A stretch of DNA of 64,000 bases from Amblyornis subalaris (taxonomy: Eukaryota; Chordata; Aves; Passeriformes; Ptilonorhynchidae), in NCBI GenBank assembly GCA_018881555.1, contig JACAXG010000018.1, forward strand, positions 4,362,346 through 4,426,345. The letters are read 5' to 3'. The notes under the pieces were generated by a model that saw only the letters and a list, made by a program, of their open reading frames with translations, did no database searches and was not told where the DNA came from. Numbering within the stretch: the first letter of the stretch is position 1; every line of letters starts with the position of its first letter. The position numbers and the translations under genes were made by a program. Below, piece by piece: positions 1-13,100 of the stretch.

Positions 1-575
1 GTGGCTCATCCTCTGTGCACATNGGCACCCGATGGAGGTGTAGCACTGGCCCTGCCACAGGCAACACCCTGCACAGAGAAACAGCTTATACTAGCAAAAA
101 NAAGTTGTTTTGCTGGTAGGTATTAAACCACTTTGCTGAACAGATTACGTTATAACAACAAAAAGGCCTTTTGATGGTAGGACTGAACTCACAGTAGGGA
201 TTTTACAGTNGTAATTATGCTATTGCCATGCCAGCAAAACTTTTTAAGTACAGACCAACTCACTGCATTTTTATCTTTTCAGTTAAAAGGTTACACAGAG
301 GTGGAAGTTATGAAATGGGTTGGCACCTGGCATGGGGAATGGTCTTAGCCCCTTAGAAAGCAATTCATCTTGCAATGGAGAAGTCTCACGGGGGCAATTT
401 CCCCAAGGAATCACAGTGATACACCAGCTTCAGAGGTGTGCCGGGGGACTTGAAGTTGTGCTCCAAGGGATGTGCTCAGCTTGTAAATATTTTTTTTTCA
501 TGAAGACTTAGTTTGAGGGGTTTTTTTAGAGTACCTATTTTGAAATGTTTGCAGCTACTGTGTTAATAAACCTGC

Positions 576-599
576 GGGGGGAGAGGGGGGGCGAGGGGG
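576..599 (+). other. G-tract cluster (G-quadruplex candidate)
   Basis: Runs of 6, 7 and 5 G separated by short spacers; the longer runs can supply the fourth tract. No adjacent gene. Confidence 0.5.
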
Positions 600-849
600 A
601 TGTTAATTGTAAGGAAGNGATTCTGCAGTGATAAAATGGTGTGCATATGCAGATCAAATCAAACCGTAACCCCTTGGGATAATCTGACATTTAAGTGCTC
701 CCTATTCGGGATGTGGCAATTCAATAGCATAGATGCTTTTTATATGTAATGTAATGCAAGAGTGAGATACTTAAGACACATTTAAGGAGGAAAAAAAAAG
801 GGTGGAGCTCCTGGGCCACAGCTCTAATCCCTTTGAAGGCTCCGGCATC

Positions 850-904
850 TGCTGAGTCAGGCACTCCCTCTCTATGTTGTAGTTTACAATCAGCCACTGA
901 GTCA
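850..904. promoter_or_regulatory. Two MARE/AP-1-type sites 45 bases apart
   Basis: TGCTGAGTCAGGC (TGAGTCA at 853-859) and CACTGAGTCACAGCA (TGAGTCA at 898-904) each contain a perfect AP-1 core with partial extension toward the 13-base MAF recognition element. Paired sites of this kind occur in MAF/NFE2-type enhancers. Function is inferred from motif only. Confidence 0.35.
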
Positions 905-3900
905 CAGCAAATTCCCGACTTTGCTGTTGGAACTACACTGTCATGAACTACAGTTGCATATTTTTAAGGATTGGATCATTTTATTTAATATCTTTGTTGT
1001 TTTGTTGTTGTTGCTCAATTAAAAAGAAATAAATAAAAATGAAAGAATAAATTCAAAGGAAACAAAAATAAAGTAGTTCTGAGCTCTCAGCTCTGAGTAC
1101 AGCTGCAAGAAACTTGTTCTCATAAATGCCGTCCTCAAGCCACAAAACACACTTCATTCTTCTCGAAGTCCTTGGAGCTGGTGAAGCATTTTGCAGACCA
1201 GCCATGGGATCCCCACACGAGCCGTCTGGAGGCAGGATTGCATTAGCAGGGCTCTCTGCCCTGCTGGATAGACCTTGCTCCGCAGCAGCAGACTAACTAG
1301 CTAGGGTGGAGCCCCGTTCTGATATAAATCCGTGCTAGCCTCAGTCTTTGTACAGCTCTTCCCAGCGCCACGCAGACACGGGGATGTGGCCCGGAGCCAG
1401 TCACCAATCCTGCCTTATTTCCTCATCCAAAAATTGAAGATGCAGCCTGCCTGACAGCAGAAACTCCCATTGTGAAACTGAGTTTGCTGATATTTGCAAA
1501 GCATTTAAAGGTGTGTCTTAGTGGGAAAAAGTGTGTCCGAAACCACAGGTAGGTCATAGGAGTAATCCCATTTCTGATTTTAGCAGACAAAACAGCAGTG
1601 AGCAGCATTTCACATGCACAGAGTCAAGCTAGGATTCCTCTTTAATCAAGTTAAGTCAGGTTTCATTCCTGCCCTGCCAATTATTTAAATCCCATCTACC
1701 CGCAAAAGCCTCCAACNCTGCTGTTGTGGAGCTGTTGACTCACGTTGTCTCTCAAACAGGGGGTTACAATGCACTGACCTGCAGTCATCCCCGGCATGGA
1801 TAGGGAGTAGCTCCACGGGAATGTGTCAGTGTATCCTCTGGCACATGCCTCTGCTGCCATGGCACATGCCAAGCCCACAGAGAGAACCCAGACAAGTTTC
1901 CTGGGAAGAATTAATATGGTGGGTCAGGCAGGAACAGCTCCACCCATCATAGGATGTGCCACTAGAAACCTCAGGAGAGTGCAGTGCAGGTAAAGACACT
2001 GAGGCACTTGGTTTTCCCAAGAGGCATCACGATGACCCTTAGGCTTGCCCAATGCAAGGAGATGAGCTCTAGGCAGTTCTGCATCAAAATATGCTCTGCG
2101 GTAACCCAAGCCAGGGAACCGAAACCATGATCCAGTCTCTCCGCTTCGTGAGAACATTAGAGGGGAAACGCTGAGAAAATGCAATGCGACTGTTCATGGA
2201 AGAATGATTTCTGTCTTTTCTTCAAAATATTTCTTGAGTTTAATAGAAGCGTCAAAAAAACTTAGCTATTAAGATCCCCTTTGTTCATCAGCAGTGTTTC
2301 TATCTCTAGGCGGAACTTGATATCTGCTTAACAGTGCAGAGCAAATTCATAGGACAGCTTAAGGTAGGAAATAATGAATTCCACTTCAGCAACTGATAGC
2401 ACNTAATTGTGTGTAGCTACAGTTTGTCCCACTGAAATGCATGATAATATGTAAGCTCTGGGGTTCAGCTCTTATTTGCCTCTTATTGTTTAAAGAAATA
2501 GAAAAATTAGAAATATTAAAAAATGGAAATAAGTTCCATTAATTAAGTCACTTCCACTTCAGTGAGATTTTCCATTACTTTCTAAAATGTGCTCATAACC
2601 TGTATTTCTTAAAATGTAATTTCGTGTGCTTCTTTCCCATTTTTCTCCCACATTCTTTCTGTATTTTTTCTTTTATTTCCATATACATTACATGATAACC
2701 ATCCATTTCTTTCATCACATTATTTTCTGCAACTTTTCAACATTTCTCCAGGTTTGGAAATGTTACAGAATGCCAAAAGAAAATGAAAAATATGTATGTT
2801 TTAAAAAACCTCTAAACTTTAAACATGTATGTAATGCCTTTTAATGACAGAAAAGCTTACAGGAAGAGAGTGGCATTTATAAAAGCTAATATTTTACCAC
2901 CAGTTTTATATTTCAATTATAATCCCTTAAATATTAAAAAGCCCAGCATTTCATCTAAGGTTTGGAAGCATAAAAACACTTATTTACACTGAAAAAAAAA
3001 ATCTGAAGAAAAGCATTGAACTTACGCTGAAAACAGTGATGTTTATTGCTGAGGGCATGGAAATTAAAAGCAGTCATGTTTACTGAGGAGCTGACTGTAA
3101 GGGGGCAAGGTCATAATTTACACGTAATTACTGGTTTGCACTATCGTTTAACCACTACTGAGGTAAATATGTTTTTTTTCCTGTGCAGAAGTAGTGTTCA
3201 GCACACTTCTTATGCATTAGATGTTCTTGTGCAAATCACTGCTTTCTGTGGTTTATGATTCAATAGCAAACACTGCTGTCACAAACAAGGTCTGCATCTA
3301 GAGATAGCTCTGTATTTTTTGATAATATTTTCAGTTAGTAAGAATGTGCCATCAGCACATAATTACAGATATGCATGGTATGACAAACAAACATGGAAAA
3401 ATGATTGACTACAGTAAACCAGGAATATTTTAAATATGGGGTGTGTCTGCCTTTGTGTAGTACATACAGTCACACCAGACACCCTTGCACCAATTCGCAC
3501 AAAAAATATCCAGCCAAGTATTCTGGGCAAGCNTATAAATACTATTGTTCCCCAAGGCTCAGAGATATATGCCTCTTGGATAACTTTTGAAGAATTTGAG
3601 TAAAGATTTTCAGAACTGGCTAAGGTTTTTGCTTGCTTTGTTAGTGCTCACTTTCAAACACAGGGTGTCCAGGAAGAGGTGAGCATCCCCACTCTGGGAA
3701 CCAGTCCTCAGATGGGGAAGAAGTTGGGTGCCAAGAAACAGAGGGGCTCAAACTCACTACTCATGTTAGAATTTTGTCCTTTATATCAAAGCTATTTTAA
3801 AACCAGCAAGATCTTGAGTGTGCAGCATTTGATGGTGACATACCAGACACTCCAGCTAGAATAAAGCCAAACGTATTGGTATTAGGTTTTGTGTGCCCAG

Positions 3901-4556
3901 GGCAGAGTTACTGCCAGCCACCTATTCAGCGACAGCTCTTCCTGGCACAGCCATAACTCACCTTAACCATGATGGTCTGGTGACATTTATTTCAGTGTAT
4001 GACCCATAGTGCTGCAAGTAGCCTGAAAAGCAATGACAGAATGTTTGCTGCCTCATTGATATCTTCAACCTTTGTTCCAAAGTCTTGGTTTCAAGGAAAG
4101 GGCAAGGTTTGAAATGGGCATGGGTTCTTGGGACTGTACCCGCTCCTCCTTGGCAGTCTGTGTGATAGTCCTGATATGACACCCAAAGCCTGAGCTTCAC
4201 GTTCAAAGCCACCTACACCTCAAAATTCACAGGGAAGGTAGTTTGCCTCAGCAACCCAATCTTCTTGGCTCAACAGTCAACACGTTAATCACTCCTCCAA
4301 CTTGCATTTATACAGAATTTCTAGAGATGGGATTAGTTCCAAGCTGGGATGAAATAAACTTCCAGTTTTTTCACAAGACAGAACACTATTCTCTGCCTGG
4401 ATCTGAGAAGCTGATTGTGGGTGAGCTGGTGCAACCCTCCCATTCTTCTCCAGCTGTCTGTGCCAAGGGCAGAGTACTGTGGGGGTTATTCACACAGGGC
4501 ACTCCAGAGCATCTCCCTGCATGCAGGCTGGCAAGATAGGAGGGTGGGTGGCTATT

Positions 4557-5135
4557 CACAGAATCATAGAGTTATTGAGGTTGGAAAGGACCTCTAAGAT
4601 CATCAAGTCCAACTGTTAACCCAGCATTGCCAAGTCCTCCACTAAACCATGTCCCTAAGCACCACAGCTGCATGTCTTTCAAAAACCTCCAGAGATGATG
4701 ACTCCAGCACTTCCCTGGGCAATCTTTTCCAATGCTTGACAACCCTTTCAGTGAAGATTTCTCCAAATATCCAATCGGATGCTCCTGTGGTACAGTTTGA
4801 GGCCCTATCACTTTTTACCTGAGAGATGAAGTCAACTCCCACCTCACTTCAACCTCCTCTCAGGTAGTTATAGAGAGCAAGAAGGTCTCCCTTGAGCCTC
4901 CTTTTCTCCAGGCTAAACCCCAGCTCCCTCANCTGCTCCTCACAGGACTTGTGCTCCAGACCCTTCACCAGCTCCATTGCCTGTCTCTGGACTCACTCCA
5001 GCACTTCAGTGTCTAAGTGGGTCCCTTTGTCATAGAAGGAGATCAGGTTGGTCCAGCAGGACTTGCCTTTCATAGACACATGCAGGCTGGGCCTGAACCC
5101 TTGGTTGCCCAGATCCTTGATGCTGGAAAGGCGTA
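4557..5135 (-). mobile_element. CR1 LINE, 3' end fragment (chicken-type)
   Basis: The + strand opens with CAGAATCATAGAG and continues through GGTTGGAAAGGACCTCTAAGA and the CTCCAGGCTAAACCCCAGCTCC block, classic landmarks of bird CR1 read in reverse. The element is therefore on the minus strand, 5'-truncated as is normal for CR1, with its 3' terminus near 4557. The reverse transcriptase is not included apart from degenerate C-terminal sequence toward 5135. Moderate divergence and small gaps indicate an inactive copy. It strongly suggests a bird or other reptile genome. Confidence 0.88.
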
Positions 5136-5639
5136 AGGAAAGGCTTGTGCAACCTTAATTCAACTCTCTTCTAATCTTCAATTACAAAACCACATACTGT
5201 ATTTTCCATGGGACCCTGCCTCATTCAGTTCACGGAATAGCTGGTGTTCACTTAATGAGCAACTATTCAATATTTTATTTTCTTCTCACTCAGTGTGTTG
5301 CCTTAGGCATGATTTACTAGATGTAATTCAAACCTAGCTGTGCAGCCAAAATTATTAATTTCAGCGCAGCTTTTTTTCCTTTGGTACTCATCCTCACAGC
5401 ACTCCTGAGTGCTACACAAACAGTAAATACTATATTTTCATGATACCACAGTGAGGGTGTTTTCNTAATACCCCAGTGTGATTAAATGGGGAGGAAGGGT
5501 GGAATTATCCTCCATGTTTTACAGGTGCATAGAAAAGGCATAGAAAGGCAGAGGACACATTACAGTCCAAAGCATCAAAAATTTTTAACTCTTGATGANT
5601 TGAGTCCTGACTTTTGAAAATTCTTAATATAATTCCAGT

Positions 5640-6060
5640 TGAGTCAACCTGTATCCATCAANGCTCAGAGATGGAGGAGACCTTCTAAGCCATAGACTAG
5701 TTCCCTCCTATCACAGGCATCTTTTTAATAATCTTATCAAATTGGACNGAATAAGAATTGGTTTCTTGAGTCCTATTAAAAAGCTGAGAACTCACTCCTC
5801 TGATAGTTAGAAACCATTTTCTAATTTTCAGCCTAAATTTATTCATAGCCAGATTGCACTCATTTGTTCTTAGGCCAACATTGTCCTTCACCTTAAATAG
5901 TTCCTCTCCTTCTCTGGCATTTGCCTCTGCTGATAAATTTAGAGTGAGCAATCACATCTTTTTCTCTCTTGGCATTTGTCTTGAGGAGCTAAATGAGCTA
6001 CACTCCCTAAGCTGTCTCTCTCAAATTAAGCTGCCAGGTCCCCTGTTCATCCAAGGAACT
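5640..6060 (-). mobile_element. Ancient CR1-family LINE 3' fragment
   Basis: The + strand contains blocks such as CAGCCTAAATTTATTCATAG, CATTTGTTCTTAGGCCAACA and AGTTCCTCTCCTTCTCTGGC, which match the old amniote CR1 3' region in reverse. The copy is more diverged than the one at 4557 and has broken frames. It is a separate older insertion, not part of that element. Boundaries are approximate. Confidence 0.78.
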
Positions 6061-9000
6061 GCTTTCCACACCTGCTTCAGCTTGCACTTATCTGCTCTNG
6101 GGATGGCTGACCAGGCTTGCAGGCAGCACCGGGCCTTCCTCTATTCACCCAAAGGAGGGTAAAGAGGCAAAAGGGTAAGTGGTGGTAACCAAACAAGTTA
6201 AAAGTGCTTCTCTATTTGCACTGGAAATGCTGTGTCTTAGATCAACCTGGGATTTCCACAGCTATAGCAAATCAGTAGCACCCCAATGACTGAAGTCTAC
6301 CAGCAGATTCCAACTTTGCTCCTTTTCAGTTTCCAACAGAAATTCTCAGCTTTGGTTGAAAAAATGCATGTATTTTGTACCACTGAATTTCACCTTGCTC
6401 CTCTCCTCCCACTCCTCTGGATCATCATGCATACCTAGGCTCCTGTATGCCAGTCCCAACCTGGATGGTGATGCCACCCACAAAATGTCAGTGGCTGACC
6501 TCACTGGCAGACTAGTGAATATATATACGTACACATAGGTGTAGATGAAGTTGCTTTTTGAATGTGTCTGTTCCTGAGATNAATTTTAAAGCACCCACCA
6601 GAAAAAAAAAAACCCAAAAAACAACAAAACAGAGGAACTATTAGAAAGCACAGGTCAGATAAGAAAGCTCAGAATATTACACACCCTGATTTGATACCTT
6701 TTGAAAAATTCCTGTACTCAGTGGCTGTCAATTGTTGGTCACCTATTTGACATAAAATAAATTATATTTTGATTTCTGGGAAGATTACACTCCATTAAAT
6801 GTAAGACTGCTTCAGTTATGACTTATATATGCACCTTTTGGGGATTCACGTGTTTTTCTTTAAGGTGGAAATTGATGTATGCAAGGCCATTTGTAGTCAT
6901 CTTTTTTCAGTCAAACATCTATCTTAGAATCACATACTAAAATATCTAGTAAATAATGACCAGAAAAATTGAACACAACTGGAGAAACATAACACAAATT
7001 TGACAGCAAAAGAGAATGCCTGGGCAAGAAATCCAAGGAGAATAAAAGCAAGGTAGTAAGCGTGTGACACCACGACTTAGCTGAAATAAATCACTTCCAG
7101 TTGCACAGACTGCTTGTTTTTCTGGCTAAAAAATCTGCATATTTCAAGCAGAATACACGGAGGAGGATGCTCCCTACCCACGGATCGATGACAGAGCCAC
7201 ACAAGGCAGTTTGGGACCTACTCAAAAATCATCACTGCCAACAGATCACAACCCAAACGTGGGGGAGTGGCCATAGCAGGTCATGGTGGAACTCACTGAG
7301 CAGCTGATAACAGAAGCCTGACAACCCTGTGACCATGTCAGACTTTGTGTCACCATCCTCTCCACAGATAATAGCCTTGGACAAGGCTGATGGGACCCAG
7401 AGGCATTTACTGTCAGATTTAGGCCACTTTATGGATGCTCTTGGGTGTATATTGCCTGCAAAATGCCCAGAGACTGTTGTAAGCAAGAAGAAATTTCCAA
7501 GACAACAAATTATGGTGATTTCAGAATAACTTAGATAAACTCCAAGGTGTAGGAGGGATCAGATTTCACCTGGAATGATCCAACAAGGCAGTTGAATAAA
7601 CATTATGTCTCCCTAACCTCAGGAGGGCTCAGCCCAGATACATAGAGAAAGTCGCAAGGTTGCAGAATACCCTTTGGAGAGTCAAAACCTAAATTCACAG
7701 AGACATAAAACAAGCAACATGTAATACATGAAGCTTTCTGTGAAAAGGCTGTATTGTCACATGTACTTGGGAAAAGAGAGAAGACTTGCTAGCATGCAGG
7801 GGAAGAAAAGCAACAGCCATAAGAGAGGCTTGGGCAGAGCAGAGGGCAGGTACAAGCGTGTAGGAGTTGGTGAGACAAGAGGCGTAGGACGGAGCAATGT
7901 TTGTGCAGGCACTGCAGGCAGGAGGAGGCAAGACATGCACTGGAGCAGGGTATGGGAGAGGGGAAACCCTCTGCTTATGGCTCCTGCACTGCTCCCTGGG
8001 AAAAGCCCGGTCTTCATTACCCAGTGGGTTAAGTTTGGTGTCTTTGCAAACACAAACTGAGCAGATCCAACTAGTTCCTTTAAGCAGACAATTCACCTGC
8101 ACAAAGGCTTGCACCAGTTCACTAGATCGGGTTTTCTAAACTGCTGCTGCTGACAAGGTCTGGAGAGGCAAGGAGAGAAAGCGTTTGGCCCTGTGTTACT
8201 CCAGCATGTCTGACAGAAGCATATTTAGTCTCTTCCCAGTGAATGACACCTATTTTGGGGGAAGAAAAAAACCCAACTGTCAGACAAAGCCACACTTCTT
8301 ATGGCCCTTATTCTTCCTTGAGAAGTATCTTCAGCTGTGAATACGTATATATGCTCTAATGACAGTCAGCTGTCACGTCTGTAAACATACATTTACCTCC
8401 CATTAAGGGTTATTTGCCCCTTTTTGTGACCTTTCACCAGCTTTCCATACCCTGGCCATGTGGCACAGATGGTATAATCCTGTCAGGCTAAGGCAGGTGA
8501 CAGTGCTGCTCAGTGTTTAGTAATCAGTGACTGTAATTAGCCAGACTGGACGCAGGCTCAGATAATAGGGCAGTCAAACAGCTGCCAGTCATGAGGCTTT
8601 TCCTGTGGACTGCAGGAGATGGAAGAGAGGATGATATAAAGAGGCCATGCATTTTTCCAGCATGCTTTATACAGAAGCAGTGATAATGTTATATAAGGTG
8701 TGTTTTAATTAAAAAAAATTTCTTCCAGAGTGACCAATAAAGTGTGTTTCATATCAAGGGCATACAGGAGCTTTTAGTTGGTTTTTAAATCTGATGGAGG
8801 TGTCTGAAGAGTGTTTAGCAGCACCAGAGCCTTTTCCTATTTGAAGACTATCTTGTCACGCTTTCCTTACACAGGTTTGTTCACACGAACACAAAATGTG
8901 GATGGATGAAGTGCTCCAGGTTCATGATCCCTTAACACAGGAAAGTGCTGCCTTTAAGCTACTACTTGTTTGCATTCGGAAATCAGGATTTAGACAAATT

Positions 9001-9719
9001 AAATTGAACTTAGTTGTAGTGAAAGTAAAGAAAATTTTAATTAAAGAGATAACATTAAAAAATATGAGGGGGTATTGAAACTACTGACTATAGGAAATTA
9101 TCAGAACAAACTTTTTACTGATTTTAGTACTTTTTAGAGAGCTCAGTGATTATCCTCATTTCTGAGCTTGTGTTACACTACACATTTAGATGATATGTAA
9201 GCTGCACACACTGTATTAAGAGAAGCAAGCAGCGTGCTGAACCGACCATATTTTCATGTGAGAGATGACTCACAGTCTCCTGGATGGTAGAAAATTCTCT
9301 ATCCTAAGCACATGCTCATGGTTACAGTTTGTGAGGGTGAAAGAGCTTTTATTACCAAAGAGGCAACCAGTCATCTCTAGCAGAGGAAAGACTAGCTTTC
9401 ATTGCCTAGTAGGGCTTTTTTTTCCTTACTTCAATATTTCTTTCCTATTTTTAAACATATGNGTATTATTGCAAATATACTAATAATGAAATATATTTCA
9501 TTAAAAAAATACACACATCACAATTAATCAACTTCTCATCCTTTATTGTATATATTCCCACAGCTTTTCTCCCTCTTCCCCTCCAAAATTGCACTATTTA
9601 TCTGTACGGAACAGATACCTTAATCTTTTGGGGGAAAAGCAGAGAATAATTTCAATTTCCATGCATTTATGAGAAGACATTCTTAAATAGGCCAGTGAAA
9701 GAGATATTGCATCTATAAA
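6061..9719. other. Intergenic, no gene recognised
   Basis: No repeat family identified beyond the end of the old CR1. The longest frame, 139 codons on the minus strand (8114-7695), is opposed by a 110-codon frame on the + strand, which suggests chance. The stretch near 8450-8650, with unusually few simple repeats and several homeodomain- and GATA-like motifs, could be a conserved non-coding element, but that needs alignment. Confidence 0.6.
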
Positions 9720-10100
9720 TAAATTATTCCGAGGCGGGCAGTGGGATGGGGTTACACATCGCCATTGTGAGGGGAGGCTGCAAAGCCTGACCCGGGAGTG
9801 CAGCTGTTGTCTTTGTGCCGGGCACTCTGCCTCTGCCATTGTTCCCCTGATTACAACAGGCACGTCGGGGGCGCGGGGAGGGCAGGCGGGGGTGAAAGGA
9901 TGGCTGTGCATTGATAACGCCTGGCACTATCACAGAGGGCAATGATAGGCTTCTCAGCTGCGGCGCTATCGGGGTGTGGGGCTTCGGAGCGTGTGCGTGT
10001 CCCCCCGCCTCCCCTCCCTGAATCAGCAGTTTCAGGAGATGTGAATGTGTTCACCTCCTGCGTGTGCCAGCTGGATCTTACCCAGACACACACACGGGAC
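9720..10100. promoter_or_regulatory. CpG-enriched candidate distal regulatory element
   Basis: A local GC- and CpG-rich patch in AT-rich intergenic DNA, with several GATA-type motifs (TTGATAACG, CACTATCACAG, GCTATCGG), and no repeat-family match. ORFs of 72-130 codons cross it on both strands, as expected from GC-rich sequence. It is about 36 kb from CPEB2. It could be an enhancer or the promoter of an unannotated non-coding RNA. Confidence 0.35.
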
Positions 10101-13100
10101 TGTGTCAACAGATGGTGTAAAAGGGGACAAAAAGGACAGTATTTCCAAACTGAATATGTAATATCAAACAGGTGTGGAGGTAAGGAGATGGTAATGAATA
10201 AGGAACGCCGAGCTGCGGAGAAGGGTGTCTGTGCTGGGAGAGATGGGGAGGGAACTCATTGCTCTTACCGTGCTCTACTCAACAAGAGGGGAAAACGGCC
10301 ACGATCTCTCTGCCACAGCCATTGTCCCCAGTAGCACAGCTGCTGGATGGCCTGGCCCCAGGGAGCTGGCAGGGGTGGTGTCCCTGCTGCCCTTTCATCC
10401 TCGCATCGCTGTCTTGTTTCCAGCAGCACCTCCCAAAGCCCTACACAAAGGTGCTTGGCCTGTCAGCATCCTAAGAGCCATGTTTACCCGCTTGTCCAGC
10501 TGGGGTGGATGCAGGCCAGAAGGACAGGACACCAATTGCAGTGGTGTTCCCAGCTCCTGTTAGCAGCCCGCTGGGGGCAGAGGGGAGAAATACCCCAGGA
10601 GGGAAAAGCCTGAATCAGTTGGGCTAATCTAGGATTGTGCTGTCATCACAGACGCACTGGGAACATCTGAGCTGTGGTTACTGAGCATCAGCATGAAAGG
10701 CATCCATGTCACAGNAGGTGTTGTGTGGCCCATACCTTGCTACAACTCTGTGATTGATGCCCATTTCCTTCTGCGGACTTGCTGGCACCTAGGATAGCTG
10801 TCATGCACCCCACTATCGACCTTTAGGGCTGCACAGCACATCTGGTGCCATGAGCCTGGCCACAGGGAGGGATGCACCTGCCCTGCACCTTTCAGGAGAA
10901 GCCTGCCAGGCACGCAAAACCCAACAGGGTTATTCACCCCCAAAAGATGACAAAGCAGCCATGTTTGGCTCCAATTGTGGAGTCCATCATGGCCAAACTG
11001 CCTGTCCATCTGTACGGCAAGTTGTGCACCCCAGTTCACAAGACAGTGAGGGGAAAAAAGCCATACTGTGTTTTCTCTGACACAACAGCTCACCATTGCT
11101 TTGTAGATTCTTCCCTTCCTAAAGCACAGAGGAAGTCCTTCTATTTTTCAGCAGACTGCTGTCTGGTAACTCTGAGCTCCTCCTGAACTGCTGGAAAACC
11201 TACTTAATTTTTATATCTCTGTCTGGTTTTTCCATTTATTTCCAATTACTGTGGGTCTCACTATCTGTCAGGGATAGGATCACACGTCTGTCTCACTGTT
11301 AAAACTGCTAACAGAGACCAGGAGTAAAGAATTTCTGACATGAAAGCCACAGCCACCCACCACAAGCAGGGGTAGAAACTAAGATGCCTGTTACTGTGGG
11401 ACTGGGACTGACACTTGATGTTGCTTTGATGCTTCAGTTGGTGTCAGGTAGTGTATGGCTACTTTGTAAACTTGTTTCCAGATTGTGATGTTGTAGGTAC
11501 CTAACTTGTATATTCCTACATTCTTTCTTTTGCTTATCCCAAAGTTATAGGGCACTGTGTACAAATTCACCTTATAGATATCCATATATTTTACTTGCAA
11601 TCTGGTACACATCTGTTATATGTAGATGAGCTTCCTGCTCTCATCCCTTTCATATTTTTCTCTGCAGAGCTGTGTTCAGTCAAAACTGAGCATTGCTATT
11701 TCCCCATCCTCTGTGATCCATCAGCTGCGTTCAATGCAATTAGCTCTCTTGTTCATCATGCAATCCTGCCCTCATTTACCTGGCTTGGTCATTTCCTCCT
11801 TCCTCTCCCCTAAGTGGGTCAGTGAGAGGATCTTCCTGATTCCTCCTCCAGTTTTCCATGGAGATACCTTCAGGTCCTCACCATGGCCCCACTCTCTTTT
11901 TCCAGATTCACAATACCAGCCTCCACCACAGGCACCTATATTTCAATCAGCTTTCTCCCAACAGACTCTTGTTTAACATCTCTCTGTAATTCAGTAATCA
12001 AATTTAAGTTACTAGAGAACCCACCTTAATCCCCTTTTCTTCTGATGTGGCTCCAAAAGATGTAAGAAGATACTAATACACACAGGCTAACACCCAGTAC
12101 ACTGATCAATACTGTATCAGTCTTAACTTGTATTCTCTCACACATCCCTCTCTTGTCTGACATGTGAAGGTCTCTGTTTGTACATCACAGCTGGGGCCTC
12201 TGTCCTCCATTGTCTTAATTATGGACTCAATGTGCTGCAGATATATAAATCATGGAAATTTAATCAGGCTTACTGCATCCTTCTTTTGGCAGCAAAGACT
12301 GAAATGAAAGCTGTGGTGAAATAAAGCCTATTCTAAATGAGAGGGAACGGCAATGCTACATTATGCTCTTGAGAATTTTCCCAAGATATAGCATCTCTTG
12401 GGCCCTCTTCCCCCACACCTGAGTTGGTGCAAACCCCAACTCAGGATAAGCCATTTAAATAAAAGTTACAGTCAACACATACGACACAGGACCCAGGCTG
12501 ACAAGCTGCAAGGGGTTTGTTTCCACAGAAGATGGGAAGGGAGGAAAGCTCATGAGATGGTCCTGGGGATGCTTACAATGTCTTTCAGAGGTAAAAAAAA
12601 CCCCACAGAGCAAGAAGAGAGAGCAGGTGAGCCCCGGCAGGTGCACGGAGCAAGTGGGCTGGGTTTCTGTCCTGCCCCACTCCTTATGTCCCTCCCTTTA
12701 CAGGCTGCTGGGATCTCTGGCTCCTTACCAGTCCCTCCATGGTGCTCCTTTTCACATCCTTTGCTCACCCACTCGTTGCTGGTGGCACAAAGAGGGGAGG
12801 AGTGTTCTCTCAGCATTCAAACCCACCTCAATGAAAGACCAAGCAGCCACCTCCACAGCCAGATCAACCAGTCAGGGCACAGTAAATACTACCACTGGAG
12901 TAAGTATTTAAGCAGACATGTGGGACAACTAGTTAGGTCATTTCCACTTGCTTAATCAGATCCCGTAATAGGTGTTAAATTGTAACATCTCCTGATGAGA
13001 CCCTGACTTATCCACAGGCTATTCCCTAGTAGGTAATTGAGGCTGGTAAAGTGAATCCACTCAGCATGGGGTACAGCTATAGGAAAACCAAACACATATC

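Larger units (their letters stand above)
1..4556. other. Intergenic, no gene recognised
   Basis: AT-rich sequence with a G-run near 580 and the paired AP-1/MAF-type sites near 850-904. ORFs are short (98 codons at most) and show no codon pattern or family match. No RNA gene is seen. Confidence 0.7.

Noticed and set aside
12398..12955. 185-codon + strand frame as a possible gene
   Set aside because: No recognised domain or compositional sign of coding, and overlapping frames are open on both strands.
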